Positions 1-8,648 of a DNA stretch of 26,721 bases are shown here, piece after piece; the stretch's first letter is position 1, and every line of letters begins with the position of its first letter. A program made the translations under genes and the position numbers. Source of the DNA: Candidatus Omnitrophica bacterium CG02_land_8_20_14_3_00__42_8. GTDB taxonomy: Bacteria; Omnitrophota; Gorgyraeia; Gorgyraeales; Gorgyraeaceae. The notes beneath the pieces were generated by a model. It had not been told where the DNA came from. It worked only from the letters and a program-made list of their open reading frames with translations, and did not search any database. Location: NCBI GenBank assembly GCA_002780805.1, contig PEUD01000002.1, forward strand, positions 1 to 26,721, written 5' to 3'.

Positions 1-757
1 TTTGCTTCATGGCCTTTAAAACGCTATCGCAAATATCGGTATCATCCGGGCCGCCTAAAATAATAACCTTGGCAGCATATTTTTCTATCAACAAATCAGC
101 GACGCTTGCAAAATTTTCAGCAGGCCACTGCTTAAATATCGCTGTCTTACCCCAACTTGCCCCGCCGCCCGGAATAATCGCTATGATTTTTTCGTTACGA
201 TCAATATGGTTATTGTTTAAAAAATTATCAGCCCATGCCAAATCTTCCTGAGGGATAAAAACATCTAGACTGCGATTGTCATAGCGAAACCGAGGCGCCA
301 CTATACGTAATAAATCTAAGTAATACTCTACTATATGCTTATCATGATAACCGGCAATATCTATTTTATGAGTAAGAAACCTGCCTCTTTTTTTAAAATT
401 ATACCCAATCCTTACCGGCACTCCCAGCATCATTAAAAAAAACGAATACTGATGGCCTAAAGACAAATCTATAACAGTATCAAACTTTTTACTTTTTATT
501 ATTTTTAAAAATTTCAAAAATTGCCTAATGCAATCTATTTTTGAGGCGCGCCAGAGAATCCTGAAATCGCCTTTATCGAAAACAAATATCTCATTTAGGT
601 TCTTATTGCTTGATAAGAACGGCGCAACGCGGCTATTACATATAAAACCTATATAACTATCGGGAAACTGTTTTCTTAAATGCCTTATTAAAGGCGTGGT
701 AAAAATAACATCGCCTATGCCAAAGGGGTTTATTATTAAAATCCTGTCCGTTTTCAT
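1..757 (-). CDS. Glycosyltransferase family 9 (heptosyltransferase-like), 3' end cut by window edge
   Basis: The reading frame starts at the ATG at 757-755 and stays open for 252 codons to the window edge, so the C-terminus is missing. The N-terminus (IINPFGIGDVIFTTPLI, residues 8-24) is the usual first strand and loop of GT9 enzymes of the ADP-heptose:LPS heptosyltransferase type. Residues 192-212 carry the second hallmark: a strand into PGGGASWGKT, then KQWP. A third strand, VIILGGPDD, follows at 231-239. Family members transfer heptose or related sugars to lipid-linked acceptors at the cytoplasmic face of the inner membrane. The ATG shares one base with the stop of the upstream glycosyltransferase (TAATG), suggesting coupled translation. 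The sugar cannot be read from the sequence. The family call is firm. Confidence 0.9.
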   Translation of the reverse strand, partial: MKTDRILIINPFGIGDVIFTTPLIRHLRKQFPDSYIGFICNSRVAPFLSSNKNLNEIFVFDKGDFRILWRASKIDCIRQFLKFLKIIKSKKFDTVIDLSLGHQYSFFLMMLGVPVRIGYNFKKRGRFLTHKIDIAGYHDKHIVEYYLDLLRIVAPRFRYDNRSLDVFIPQEDLAWADNFLNNNHIDRNEKIIAIIPGGGASWGKTAIFKQWPAENFASVADLLIEKYAAKVIILGGPDDTDICDSVLKAMKQ

Positions 758-1860
758 TAAAACCCCTTGAATATTTCCAATAAATTCTTCGCTGTCATAT
801 CCCAGCTAAATTCAGCTGCGCGCTTTAAACCCTTTTGCGCCAGGCTATTTCTTAAACCAACATCACTTAATACGCTGTATATCCCATCTGCAATGGAATC
901 AATCTTATACGGATCTGTCAAAACAGCTGCATCGCCTGCAAGCTCAGACATAGATGATACATTTGAAGTTACAACAGGGCAACCGCACTTAAACGCCTCT
1001 AAGATAGGCAGGCCCGCGCCTTCATAAAAAGAAGGATATACGCTTACATCGGCAAAATTGTATAAAACCTTAAGGTCCTCGCATGGGACATAACCGGTAA
1101 ATACTATGTCTTTTTTAAAGCCAAGCTCCTCTGTGAGCTTGAATACATCATCATACATCCACCCTTTCATGCCTGTAATTACAAGGGTTTGTTTTATATT
1201 ATGCCCTGATTTAAGAGCCTTGTAGGCTTTCATGAGCCCATTTATATTTTTTCTAGGCTCAATAGTGCCTATATATATAATATAATTAGTATATATATTA
1301 TACTTTAAAAGCGTTTCCTTGTAAAGATTTTTAGCTTCCTGCGGTAATACGCAAAACTCGTCTCCCACCCCGGGGTAGAGAACCTTTATTTTTTGCCCTG
1401 TCTGTCCGGAATAATGCCTTTTAAGGTCATTGGCAGTACATTTGGTATCAGCCAGTATAACATCGGCAGCAGCCAAAACACTCTTTAATAAATTATCCAG
1501 CTTTTCAAGCACATCTTTTGGGTGGCCCTGCGGAAAAACCTTTGGTATTATATCGTGGACCGTAATTACAAATTTAGCCCCTTTTGGGGGCTTTAAGTCA
1601 TACGCGGATGTATGAAATATATCCGTATTTTTTAAAACAACTGGCGGGCCTAAATTAAAACGGTCTATTTTATGCCGAAAATTCTCACCCGGCAACGCAG
1701 GCGGTTTTTTATCTCTACTGAAAAACCTGATTTTACTATATAAAGCATAATCATTATTTCTGTCGATTTTAGCCAGCGCATTAATTAGATTAAAAGTATA
1801 ATAGCCTATACCTGTCTTCTCTTTTTTTAAAATTGAACGGACATCTATTGCTATATTCAT
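757..1860 (-). CDS. Glycosyltransferase family 4 (mannosyltransferase-like)
   Basis: This 367-residue GT-B fold enzyme probably adds one sugar from a nucleotide-sugar donor to a growing lipid-linked glycan in the cytoplasm. The N-terminal half has IAIDVRSILKKEKTGIGYY (residues 3-21), the glycine-rich acceptor loop seen in GT4 mannosyltransferases. The donor half has YIGTIEPRKN (196-205) and the EX7E motif, E280 and E288, within YEGAGLPILEAFKCGCPVV. The ATG at 1860 is preferred over the TTG at 1902. The ATG sits 4 bases after the upstream stop behind a GGTGAAG stretch, and the protein then begins as family members do, while the extension would overlap the upstream gene by 38 bases. The stop overlaps the next ATG by one base. 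Donor and linkage are unknown. Confidence 0.88.
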   Translation of the reverse strand: MNIAIDVRSILKKEKTGIGYYTFNLINALAKIDRNNDYALYSKIRFFSRDKKPPALPGENFRHKIDRFNLGPPVVLKNTDIFHTSAYDLKPPKGAKFVITVHDIIPKVFPQGHPKDVLEKLDNLLKSVLAAADVILADTKCTANDLKRHYSGQTGQKIKVLYPGVGDEFCVLPQEAKNLYKETLLKYNIYTNYIIYIGTIEPRKNINGLMKAYKALKSGHNIKQTLVITGMKGWMYDDVFKLTEELGFKKDIVFTGYVPCEDLKVLYNFADVSVYPSFYEGAGLPILEAFKCGCPVVTSNVSSMSELAGDAAVLTDPYKIDSIADGIYSVLSDVGLRNSLAQKGLKRAAEFSWDMTAKNLLEIFKGF

Positions 1861-1864
1861 AACT

Positions 1865-3637
1865 TCACCATAACGCGATATCTGACATTTTTTTAAAAAC
1901 AATGTTATTGCTGCTGCATATATCTATTATTTCTTCATGCGAAGCGTCATTCATGGAAGGAATAGCCAAAAACAACTCGTCTATCTTGTATTTTTTTACA
2001 AGTTGAGGTATGTTATGCCTTGAACCTATTATCGGTACGCCATGTATATTTCTGCCATGTTTTTCTAAATTGTCGTCGATAAAACCAACAGGCATATAGC
2101 TTAATTTCCTATTGTACCTTATACCTCTTAACAGATATTCACCGGCATCGCCTGCGCCCATTATCAAAATCCTTTTGCCTGACTTAGAGTCGAAATTGAA
2201 ATATTCCCTGAACATCCTCATTACAAATCTTGCCCCGGAAGCGGCTGTCAACAACAACAGCCAGTCTATCACAAAGACCGCCCTGGAATAACCCTGTATA
2301 CGAAATAAAAATACCAATGCTATAATGGAGCTTATACAACTAAATGTAACCGCCTTGATAACATTAAAAAGATCATGAAATCCGGCGTATTCCCAAACTG
2401 CTTTATACAGGCCGAAACTGTAAAAAAAACTGAGCTTTATAATAATAATTATAGGTAACGACTCCACGATCAATTTTGCATTAACAGGTACAAGAATGCC
2501 TTCATACCTTAAAAGATAGGCGCCGACATAACTTGCGCTTATAATAAAAAGATCTATCATTATCTCAAACATCTTCTGTTTGTGATAAATCATACCGCCT
2601 AAAGATATATGATTGCCATTTGTATGTTTTTTAGGCTCTGCGGCATAGACTCTGACACGGCTTAAGAAAATACCAAAAAACAACATTAATAACGCGGCTG
2701 CCATAAACAAAACTATTACAGCCGTCACGTTTAATTTTGTATACGCAAAGGCTATCAACCCGCAACACAGGCTTATAAAATACAAAGTCAGCACTGCCCT
2801 GCGCTCTGACATACCCAAAACTACCAGCCTGTGAGATGTATGATCTTTCCCGCCGTCGTAAAAATGCCTGCCGCTTGCCCTACGATTTAAAGTAACTAGT
2901 ATGGTATCAAATACCGGCACCCCTAAAACCAATACAGGAACCGCCAGGGTGCCCAAAATATTGGATGTGCCCCGCCAGGTGCCCATAACACTTATCGCGG
3001 CTATTACAAAACCTATAAACATAGAACCGCAATCACCCATGAAAATCTTTGCAGGATTAAAATTATACCTTAAAAATCCTAAGGCAGCAGCCCCTAAAAT
3101 CAATCCTATCATAGCTGCGCTTGAACCCGCATGAAAACCGTAATGCACAAAAATTATCCCTGCCGATATCACGGTGATACCGGCGCACAAACCATCCATA
3201 TTATCTAAAAGGTTAAAAGCATTCATTATCGCGACAAACCAGAATATAGTGACAAATATATTAAGAAAATCCACCGGTAGCACTTTAAAGCTGATGCCAA
3301 AAATACACATAAATGTTGCTATGATAATCTGCGCAAAAAGCTTTGAATACGGTTTTATGCTGAATATATCGTCTATGAGCCCTGTTATAAATACAGCCGT
3401 AGAGCCTGCCAACAATGGAAAAAACAGGCTATTGCCCCTTTCGAAAATCAAAAACGATATAAAAAAAGATACGAATATCGCTATGCCGCCACATATGGGT
3501 ATAACCCGCTTGTTCCAACGGTCGTTTTTCGGCTTTGCTACAAAGTTATAACGCAGCGCCATCCTCCGGACCAACGGCGTCAAGAACAAAGATAAAAGCA
3601 ATGTTATTAAAAAAACCGGTAGATATTTTACTGCCAT
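1865..3637 (-). CDS. WecA/MraY-type polyprenyl-phosphate sugar-1-phosphate transferase fused to a CapD-like N-terminal half
   Basis: Residues 1-330 form a multi-pass phosphoglycosyltransferase of the WecA/TagO family, which moves a HexNAc-1-phosphate from a UDP-sugar to undecaprenyl phosphate and so starts glycan assembly. Visible motifs are the D89-D90 pair, NLLDNMDG (142-149), FMGDCGS (199-205) and a late cytoplasmic loop with GGKDHTSHR (262-270). A linker near 335-350 leads to a second module. About four membrane helices (355-480) and a Rossmann/CoA-binding-like domain (488-585, with MGAGDAGEYLL at 493-503) match the N-terminal half of CapD/WbpM/FlaA1-type dehydratases. The protein stops where the dehydratase (SDR) domain should begin, so no 4,6-dehydratase activity is expected. 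The downstream half may be a regulatory or membrane-anchoring module. It is 5 bases from the epimerase gene and 4 from the next GT4. Confidence 0.9.
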   Translation of the reverse strand: MAVKYLPVFLITLLLSLFLTPLVRRMALRYNFVAKPKNDRWNKRVIPICGGIAIFVSFFISFLIFERGNSLFFPLLAGSTAVFITGLIDDIFSIKPYSKLFAQIIIATFMCIFGISFKVLPVDFLNIFVTIFWFVAIMNAFNLLDNMDGLCAGITVISAGIIFVHYGFHAGSSAAMIGLILGAAALGFLRYNFNPAKIFMGDCGSMFIGFVIAAISVMGTWRGTSNILGTLAVPVLVLGVPVFDTILVTLNRRASGRHFYDGGKDHTSHRLVVLGMSERRAVLTLYFISLCCGLIAFAYTKLNVTAVIVLFMAAALLMLFFGIFLSRVRVYAAEPKKHTNGNHISLGGMIYHKQKMFEIMIDLFIISASYVGAYLLRYEGILVPVNAKLIVESLPIIIIIKLSFFYSFGLYKAVWEYAGFHDLFNVIKAVTFSCISSIIALVFLFRIQGYSRAVFVIDWLLLLTAASGARFVMRMFREYFNFDSKSGKRILIMGAGDAGEYLLRGIRYNRKLSYMPVGFIDDNLEKHGRNIHGVPIIGSRHNIPQLVKKYKIDELFLAIPSMNDASHEEIIDICSSNNIVFKKMSDIALW

Positions 3638-3642
3638 ACTAG

Positions 3643-4602
3643 TTAACCTTTAAAATACTCTATCACATCCAATATTATATCGTCTAATTTAGATATAGGT
3701 TTATATCCAATCAACTTTCTTATCTTTGATATATTAGGCACTCTGCGGCGCATATCCTCAAAACCCTGCCCATAAATCTTTTCATAAGAAACGCGCACTA
3801 TTTCTGATTTGCTGGCTGTTGCATTTTTTATCATTTTTGCCAGGCCTTCGATAGATACCTCTTCTTCGCTTCCTATATTAAAAACATCCCCTTCAGCATC
3901 AGGACGCTCCATTAGCAACATAACGGCGCCAACAACATCAGACACATGGCAAAAACTCCTTGTCTGCTTTCCATCTCCATGAATTACTATAGGCTTATTC
4001 AACAACGCGCTTTTCACGAAATTCGGTATAACCATACCATACGCATCTGTCTGCCTGGGGCCTACTGTGTTAAAAAATCTCGCGATCACAACCGGCAGTT
4101 TCTTTTCTATAAAATATGCCTGGGCTAAAAACTCGTCTAAACTTTTTGAGCAGGCATACGCCCATCTACGTTTCTTTATAGAACCTAAAATTCTGTTATC
4201 GTCTTCCTTAAGGCTGTGCTCAACATGGCTGCCATATATCTCTGAAGTTGAAGCAATCAAAACCTTTTTCTTGTATTTATTGGCCTTCTTTAAAACAATC
4301 TCTGTGCCTATAACATTTGTCTCTATAGTTTCTATAGGCTTATCCATTATCAGCTTTACGCCCACAGCAGCAGCCAAATGATAAATTCTGTCGCATTTTT
4401 TCACCAATTTATCCATAACATCGCTGTTCATTATAGTGTCCACCGTACAATGAAAATCTTTATTTTCCAGCAGATGTTTTATATTATCTAAACTACCTGT
4501 AGATAAATTATCTATAACATAAACCTCGTCGCCATTTTTAAGCAACGCCTCGCATAAATGCGAACCTATAAATCCAGCGCCTCCTGTAACTAATATCTTC
4601 AT
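3643..4602 (-). CDS. NAD-dependent NDP-sugar epimerase/dehydratase (UDP-glucuronate decarboxylase/4-epimerase-like)
   Basis: This 319-residue extended SDR enzyme should remodel a nucleotide sugar to supply the neighbouring transferases. It has the NAD-binding TGGAGFIG (6-13), the catalytic region ASTSEIYG (117-124), YACSK as the YxxxK pair (Y149, K153), and the substrate-side ARFFNTVGPRQ (174-184). The tail carries GFEDMRRRVPNISKI, typical of the branch that includes UDP-glucuronate decarboxylases and epimerases often annotated as UDP-glucose 4-epimerase. I cannot separate these activities by reading alone. The start overlaps the stop of the upstream GT4 as ATGA, so the two are probably translationally coupled. 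Confidence 0.87.
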   Translation of the reverse strand: MKILVTGGAGFIGSHLCEALLKNGDEVYVIDNLSTGSLDNIKHLLENKDFHCTVDTIMNSDVMDKLVKKCDRIYHLAAAVGVKLIMDKPIETIETNVIGTEIVLKKANKYKKKVLIASTSEIYGSHVEHSLKEDDNRILGSIKKRRWAYACSKSLDEFLAQAYFIEKKLPVVIARFFNTVGPRQTDAYGMVIPNFVKSALLNKPIVIHGDGKQTRSFCHVSDVVGAVMLLMERPDAEGDVFNIGSEEEVSIEGLAKMIKNATASKSEIVRVSYEKIYGQGFEDMRRRVPNISKIRKLIGYKPISKLDDIILDVIEYFKG

Positions 4603-5771
4603 AGTAAACCCTTCTCCTTTAATAGGCTATTGTATAAATTCTCTGTGTCTTTTATTAATCTCTCTTTCCTGAAATTCTCATTCACAAATTTTCTGCCGTA
4701 ACGGCCCATCTCTAATCTCTTTTCTCTATCCTCCAACATGCTTAGTAACGCCTTGCTAAAGCCATCAACATCATTGCTTTGTACAAGTAAACCATTTTCA
4801 TTATTTTTTACTATATCTCTAACTCCACCTACATCAGTAGCCACTACAGATTTACCCGAGGCCATTGCTTCTATCAAGCTAACAGGTGTGCCTTCATTTA
4901 ATGAAGTCAAACAAACTATATCCAAATCCGCATATATGTTTTCCAAATCCCTACGCCAGCCTAGAAATACAACCTTGTCTTTTATACCTAATCCTCCCGC
5001 ATAATTTTCAAGTTCATGGCGCAATTCTCCGTCGCCAACGATTATAAACTTAGCATTTAGTGTATAGCGTTTAGCGTATAATAATTTTATTGTATCAAAA
5101 AACATTTTGTGATTCTTAATAGGGACTAACCTTCCCACTATACCGATCAGCAAAACATCGCTGCCAATGCCAAGCTCCTGCCTTAATCTGCCTTCATTTT
5201 TATCTGCTTCAAAAAACTTCTCAAGCTCAAAACCAAGCTTGATAACCGCTACCTTGCCTTTAGAAATAATATTATACCTCACGGAAACATCATTTTCCAC
5301 TGAATTACTTACAACCACAACCTTGTCCGTAAATCTACCTAAAAAGCGCTCTATGGCAATAAATACCTTTGTCGCTAAACCACTGAAATAACCATCAAAG
5401 ATATGTCCATGAAAAGTATGCACTTTGACAGGCACACCCGCTAAAATCGCCGCCAGTCTACCCAGAGTACCTGCTTTTGCTGTATGCGTATGAACTATAT
5501 CCGGTTTTTCCCTGCGTATTATTCTGTATACCTTCCATAATGCCTTTAAATCCTTTAAAACATTTATTTCCCTTGTCAGATCATTGACAATAACTGGCTT
5601 TACGCAGTGTTCCCTGGCAAAGTACTCCATATCGCCTTCATTAACTCCTACGGTACCGGCCACAAGGCACGTCTTAAAACCAAACTTGTCCAGGCCTGCT
5701 GAAAGCAATACGGTATTTATTGCCGGCCCTCCTATATTTAACCTGGCTATTATTCTTACGACTTTTTTCAT
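4599..5771 (-). CDS. Glycosyltransferase family 4 with an internal heptanucleotide repeat
   Basis: A 390-residue GT4 enzyme of the CapM/PglA type. The N-terminus reads RLNIGGPAINTVLL (10-23), HTHTAKAG occurs at 94-101 and THFHG-like TFHGHIFDGY at 119-128. The donor half has GRLVPIKNH (213-221), VGDGEL (245-250) and the EX7E pair E293/E301 in NEGTPVSLIEAMASG. Residues 231-240 (LYAKRYTLNA) are encoded by four tandem copies of a degenerate 7-base unit and look like a small insertion between a conserved helix and strand. The reading frame is intact across it. No strong Shine-Dalgarno sequence precedes the ATG, which lies 5 bases after the amidotransferase stop. Sugar specificity is unknown. Confidence 0.89.
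   Translation of the reverse strand: MKKVVRIIARLNIGGPAINTVLLSAGLDKFGFKTCLVAGTVGVNEGDMEYFAREHCVKPVIVNDLTREINVLKDLKALWKVYRIIRREKPDIVHTHTAKAGTLGRLAAILAGVPVKVHTFHGHIFDGYFSGLATKVFIAIERFLGRFTDKVVVVSNSVENDVSVRYNIISKGKVAVIKLGFELEKFFEADKNEGRLRQELGIGSDVLLIGIVGRLVPIKNHKMFFDTIKLLYAKRYTLNAKFIIVGDGELRHELENYAGGLGIKDKVVFLGWRRDLENIYADLDIVCLTSLNEGTPVSLIEAMASGKSVVATDVGGVRDIVKNNENGLLVQSNDVDGFSKALLSMLEDREKRLEMGRYGRKFVNENFRKERLIKDTENLYNSLLKEKGLL
5053..5080 (-). repeat. Four-copy degenerate heptanucleotide tandem repeat inside a glycosyltransferase gene
   Basis: Read on the coding strand, the units are TATACGC, TAAACGC, TATACAC and TAAATGC, followed by a partial TAAG. Alternatively it is two copies of a 14-base unit differing at two positions. 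It is 28 bases, not a multiple of three, yet it lies in an open frame. Gain or loss of one unit would shift the frame of the glycosyltransferase. Confidence 0.75.
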
Positions 5772-5776
5772 AATAT

Positions 5777-7675
5777 TTACAATATATTTTCTTTATCTAT
5801 AAAAATCCTGTGCCAAAGCTCAAGATTCAGCAAGGCCCAGATCTTATCGCCGCTGTTTGACTTATACTGCGACTGGTCATCCAGTATCTTTTTTACATAT
5901 TCTTTTCTAAAGAAACCTCGCCTGACGCATTTATCGCTCAATAATATTTCGTAGCAATAATTTTTAAGTTCCTTGCGGAACCAGTTGTCAATAGGCACGC
6001 CAAAACCCATTTTTCCGCGCCGCAGGATTTCATCCGGCAAAATACCGTTTAATGATTTTTTCAAAATATACTTAAGGACCCCTCTTTTTATTTTCAGACC
6101 TGACGGCACAGAGGCGCAAAATTCCATAAATTTGTGGTCTAAAAACGGGGATCTGGCTTCAAGTGAATTCGCCATTGAAGCAATATCCATCTTGACCAAA
6201 AGGTCTTCAGGAAGATAACTGTTAATATCGGCATAAAGCAGGGAATCCACCACTTCCAGGCCTGCGCATGCCTCAAACAAGCCGTTCATATAGGAAAAAG
6301 GCGGATTTTCATGTTGAAGCATCTTTTTGAAACTATCTGTATATAAAAATTCCTTTTCCCTGTCCCTGAAAATTATAATCCAGTTATAATATCTTTCTCT
6401 TGTCGGCTGGGAAGCGACTGAGGCAAACCTTATAATTTTTGAAAAAAGACGGTTGCTTCTCATCGTATTATTCAGGCCATTACGAAAGGCAAAAGCCATT
6501 GCCTTGCTTATCCCGTGAGGCACTTTTTCAGAAACCCTGGTTGCCATATACCTTATATAACCGGCGAAATTTTCATCCCCGCCGTCACCGTTCAAGGCAA
6601 CGGTAACATCCTGCCTTGTCATTTTCGCGACGTAAAAAGAAGGCAAAGCTGACGAATCAGCGTAAGGTTCATTATAATGCCATATCAGTTTCGGCAGTAT
6701 ATGCATGGCGTCTGGTTTTACTATATATTCACGGTGGTCAGTGCCAAACGCCTTGGCAACTATTCTGGCGAAAGAAAGCTCGCTATGGCTGGCTTCTTCA
6801 AACCCTACCGAGAATGTCTTAACCGGTTTTGACATATTCCTTGCCATCATGGCCACAACAGCGCTTGAATCTATGCCGCCGCTTAAAAAAGCGCCCAAAG
6901 GCACATCGCTTATAAGCCTTACCTTAACTGCTTCCTCAAGGTGCACCAACACCTGCGCTGCGCATTCCTTTTCATCAAGCACTGTTTTTTTAGAAAAATC
7001 CAACTGCCAGTACCTCTTTATTTCAATATTTCCTTTTTGATATAACAAATAATGGGCAGGCTGAAGTTTTTTTATGCCTTTAAACATTGTGCATGGCGAA
7101 GGTGTGTAACCATAAGTAAGGTAATATGGTATCATGCGCAAATCTACATCTGCTTTCACATCGGGATCCTGTAAAATAGATTTCATTTCAGAGGCAAACA
7201 GAAAACTTCCGTTTACATTTGCGTAACATAAGGGTTTTTTCCCTACCCTATCCCTGGCCAGAAATAACGATTTTCTTTTTTCATCCCACAAAGCAAATGC
7301 AAACATGCCGCGCAAATCTTTAAGACAGTCAACGCCTTTCTCTTCGTAAAGATGAAGGATTACCTCTGTGTCTGTATGCGATTTAAATTTATGCCCCTTA
7401 GCTTCAAGGCCTTTTCGCAGCTCAATAAAATTATATATTTCGCCGTTCAGGACCAGCCATAAAGTATTGTCTTCGTTGCTCATCGGCTGACGGCCGGCAG
7501 GCGATAAATCAATTATGCTCAGGCGGCTATGGCCCAGGCCTACTGCCCCGTTTATATAAATCCCCGAATCATCGGGGCCTCTATGCTTGAGCACGCCGCA
7601 CATTGACCGTATAAGGCCTTCCGTCACTGGGCTCGCCGGGTTATTTATATTTATTTTGCCGCATATACCGCACAT
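5777..7675 (-). CDS. asnB: Asparagine synthase-type glutamine-dependent amidotransferase
   Basis: A complete 632-residue AsnB-family enzyme. The start MCGICG places the nucleophile Cys2 of the class II glutaminase domain at the mature N-terminus. The domain continues with RGPDD (32-36), RLSIIDL (51-57), NGEIYNF (77-83) and HTDTE (100-104). The synthase domain has the ATP pyrophosphatase loop SGGIDSS (265-271) and later NGDGGDE. Residues 1-220 release ammonia from glutamine, and the rest adenylates a carboxylate and amidates it. Length and layout fit the exosortase/polysaccharide-locus subgroup better than a housekeeping asparagine synthetase. With only sugar enzymes around it, amidation of a uronic acid or similar carboxylate in the glycan is a reasonable inference. 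It lies 1 base after the upstream methyltransferase stop. Confidence 0.92.
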   Translation of the reverse strand: MCGICGKININNPASPVTEGLIRSMCGVLKHRGPDDSGIYINGAVGLGHSRLSIIDLSPAGRQPMSNEDNTLWLVLNGEIYNFIELRKGLEAKGHKFKSHTDTEVILHLYEEKGVDCLKDLRGMFAFALWDEKRKSLFLARDRVGKKPLCYANVNGSFLFASEMKSILQDPDVKADVDLRMIPYYLTYGYTPSPCTMFKGIKKLQPAHYLLYQKGNIEIKRYWQLDFSKKTVLDEKECAAQVLVHLEEAVKVRLISDVPLGAFLSGGIDSSAVVAMMARNMSKPVKTFSVGFEEASHSELSFARIVAKAFGTDHREYIVKPDAMHILPKLIWHYNEPYADSSALPSFYVAKMTRQDVTVALNGDGGDENFAGYIRYMATRVSEKVPHGISKAMAFAFRNGLNNTMRSNRLFSKIIRFASVASQPTRERYYNWIIIFRDREKEFLYTDSFKKMLQHENPPFSYMNGLFEACAGLEVVDSLLYADINSYLPEDLLVKMDIASMANSLEARSPFLDHKFMEFCASVPSGLKIKRGVLKYILKKSLNGILPDEILRRGKMGFGVPIDNWFRKELKNYCYEILLSDKCVRRGFFRKEYVKKILDDQSQYKSNSGDKIWALLNLELWHRIFIDKENIL

Positions 7676-7676
7676 T

Positions 7677-8648
7677 TTATGAACTCTTTTTTTGCGCTAT
7701 TACAATAATATTGGGGGCGAAAAAACCTATATTTCCGATACGCAATATGCGTTCCAGCAATGAAAACCAGTAAAATACATTCCTTAGCATATAATTCTTG
7801 GCATCCATAGGCCACGGGCTTGGATACTGGTAATAATGGCCCACATATTTATGCCACGCCGGAAGCTGAATAGGCCTGCCGATATATATTTTCTTCAATT
7901 TAAAGCCGCACTCCCCCAGCATTTTTTTCAGTGTATTGTGCGTAAAATGCGTCACATGCTCATATGAATCGAATATATCGTAGTCCTTTGTTTTTCCGGT
8001 TGCCTTTGCCAGCCAGAATTTTAAAATATTATATTTCCCATTCGGCACCTTTATAAATAGTATACCGTCATTTTTTAACACCTTTTTTACATCCGCCAGC
8101 ATTTTTTTTGGCTCTGATATATGTTCAAAAACATCAGTCATTGTAACTACATCAAAATGTTCATCTTTAAATCCAGCCTCATGCAAATAACATGTTTTAA
8201 CATCCAGGCCAAAATACTTGCGCGCCATAGCGGAAAGCGCAGGCGACGGGTCAACTCCGGAAACGTTCCATTTCCTGCCGCGCGTATTTCTTAAAAACAT
8301 GCCCATATTTGTGCCTATATCCAGAAAATTGCCCGAGGGCTTAATTTTTTCTATTTCCCTTAAATCAGTCAGGTAATTCGGATCCCTGTGGCTTTTCGCC
8401 TTGCCTTCAAATATCAGCCTGGCTTCAGCAAAATATTTATTTTCATCGCCCCAGTAATTTTTTTCAGGCTCTTTAACCATCGGATTGGTATAGATAAGCT
8501 TGCAATCATTGCATACGGCAACACCTATCGCGCCTCTTTCGCTGCAAACTTTGGAATGGTTTGCGCTGCCGCAGAGAGGGCATTTCCTTTCAATGACCTC
8601 ATCCACGCTGTAAATCTCTTTTTGCTTTCCGCCTCTTTCATAATCCAT
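7677..8648 (-). CDS. Class I SAM-dependent methyltransferase with N-terminal zinc ribbon
   Basis: 323 residues. An N-terminal zinc ribbon is formed by CPLC (C23, C26) and CNDC (C46, C49). It is followed by YTNPM and a Rossmann methyltransferase domain with motif I FLDIGTNMG (108-116), the acidic GVDPSP (131-136), and the motif around TMTDVFEHI. This architecture is common in polysaccharide loci, where such enzymes methylate sugars or small carbon units; the exact acceptor is not readable. The ATG at 8648 overlaps the FkbM stop by 11 bases and has a good GGAGG nine bases upstream, which fixes the start. Confidence 0.88.
   Translation of the reverse strand: MDYERGGKQKEIYSVDEVIERKCPLCGSANHSKVCSERGAIGVAVCNDCKLIYTNPMVKEPEKNYWGDENKYFAEARLIFEGKAKSHRDPNYLTDLREIEKIKPSGNFLDIGTNMGMFLRNTRGRKWNVSGVDPSPALSAMARKYFGLDVKTCYLHEAGFKDEHFDVVTMTDVFEHISEPKKMLADVKKVLKNDGILFIKVPNGKYNILKFWLAKATGKTKDYDIFDSYEHVTHFTHNTLKKMLGECGFKLKKIYIGRPIQLPAWHKYVGHYYQYPSPWPMDAKNYMLRNVFYWFSLLERILRIGNIGFFAPNIIVIAQKKSS

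Noticed and set aside
1262..1305. Very AT-rich stretch resembling promoter or melting sequence
   Set aside because: It encodes the beta strand before the conserved YIGTIEPRKN of a GT4 enzyme and lies mid-operon; base composition alone is not enough to call a promoter.
1861..1902. N-terminal extension of the GT4 gene from a TTG codon
   Set aside because: The ATG at 1860 gives the family-typical N-terminus and a 4-base gap; the extension would overlap the upstream gene and adds no conserved residues.
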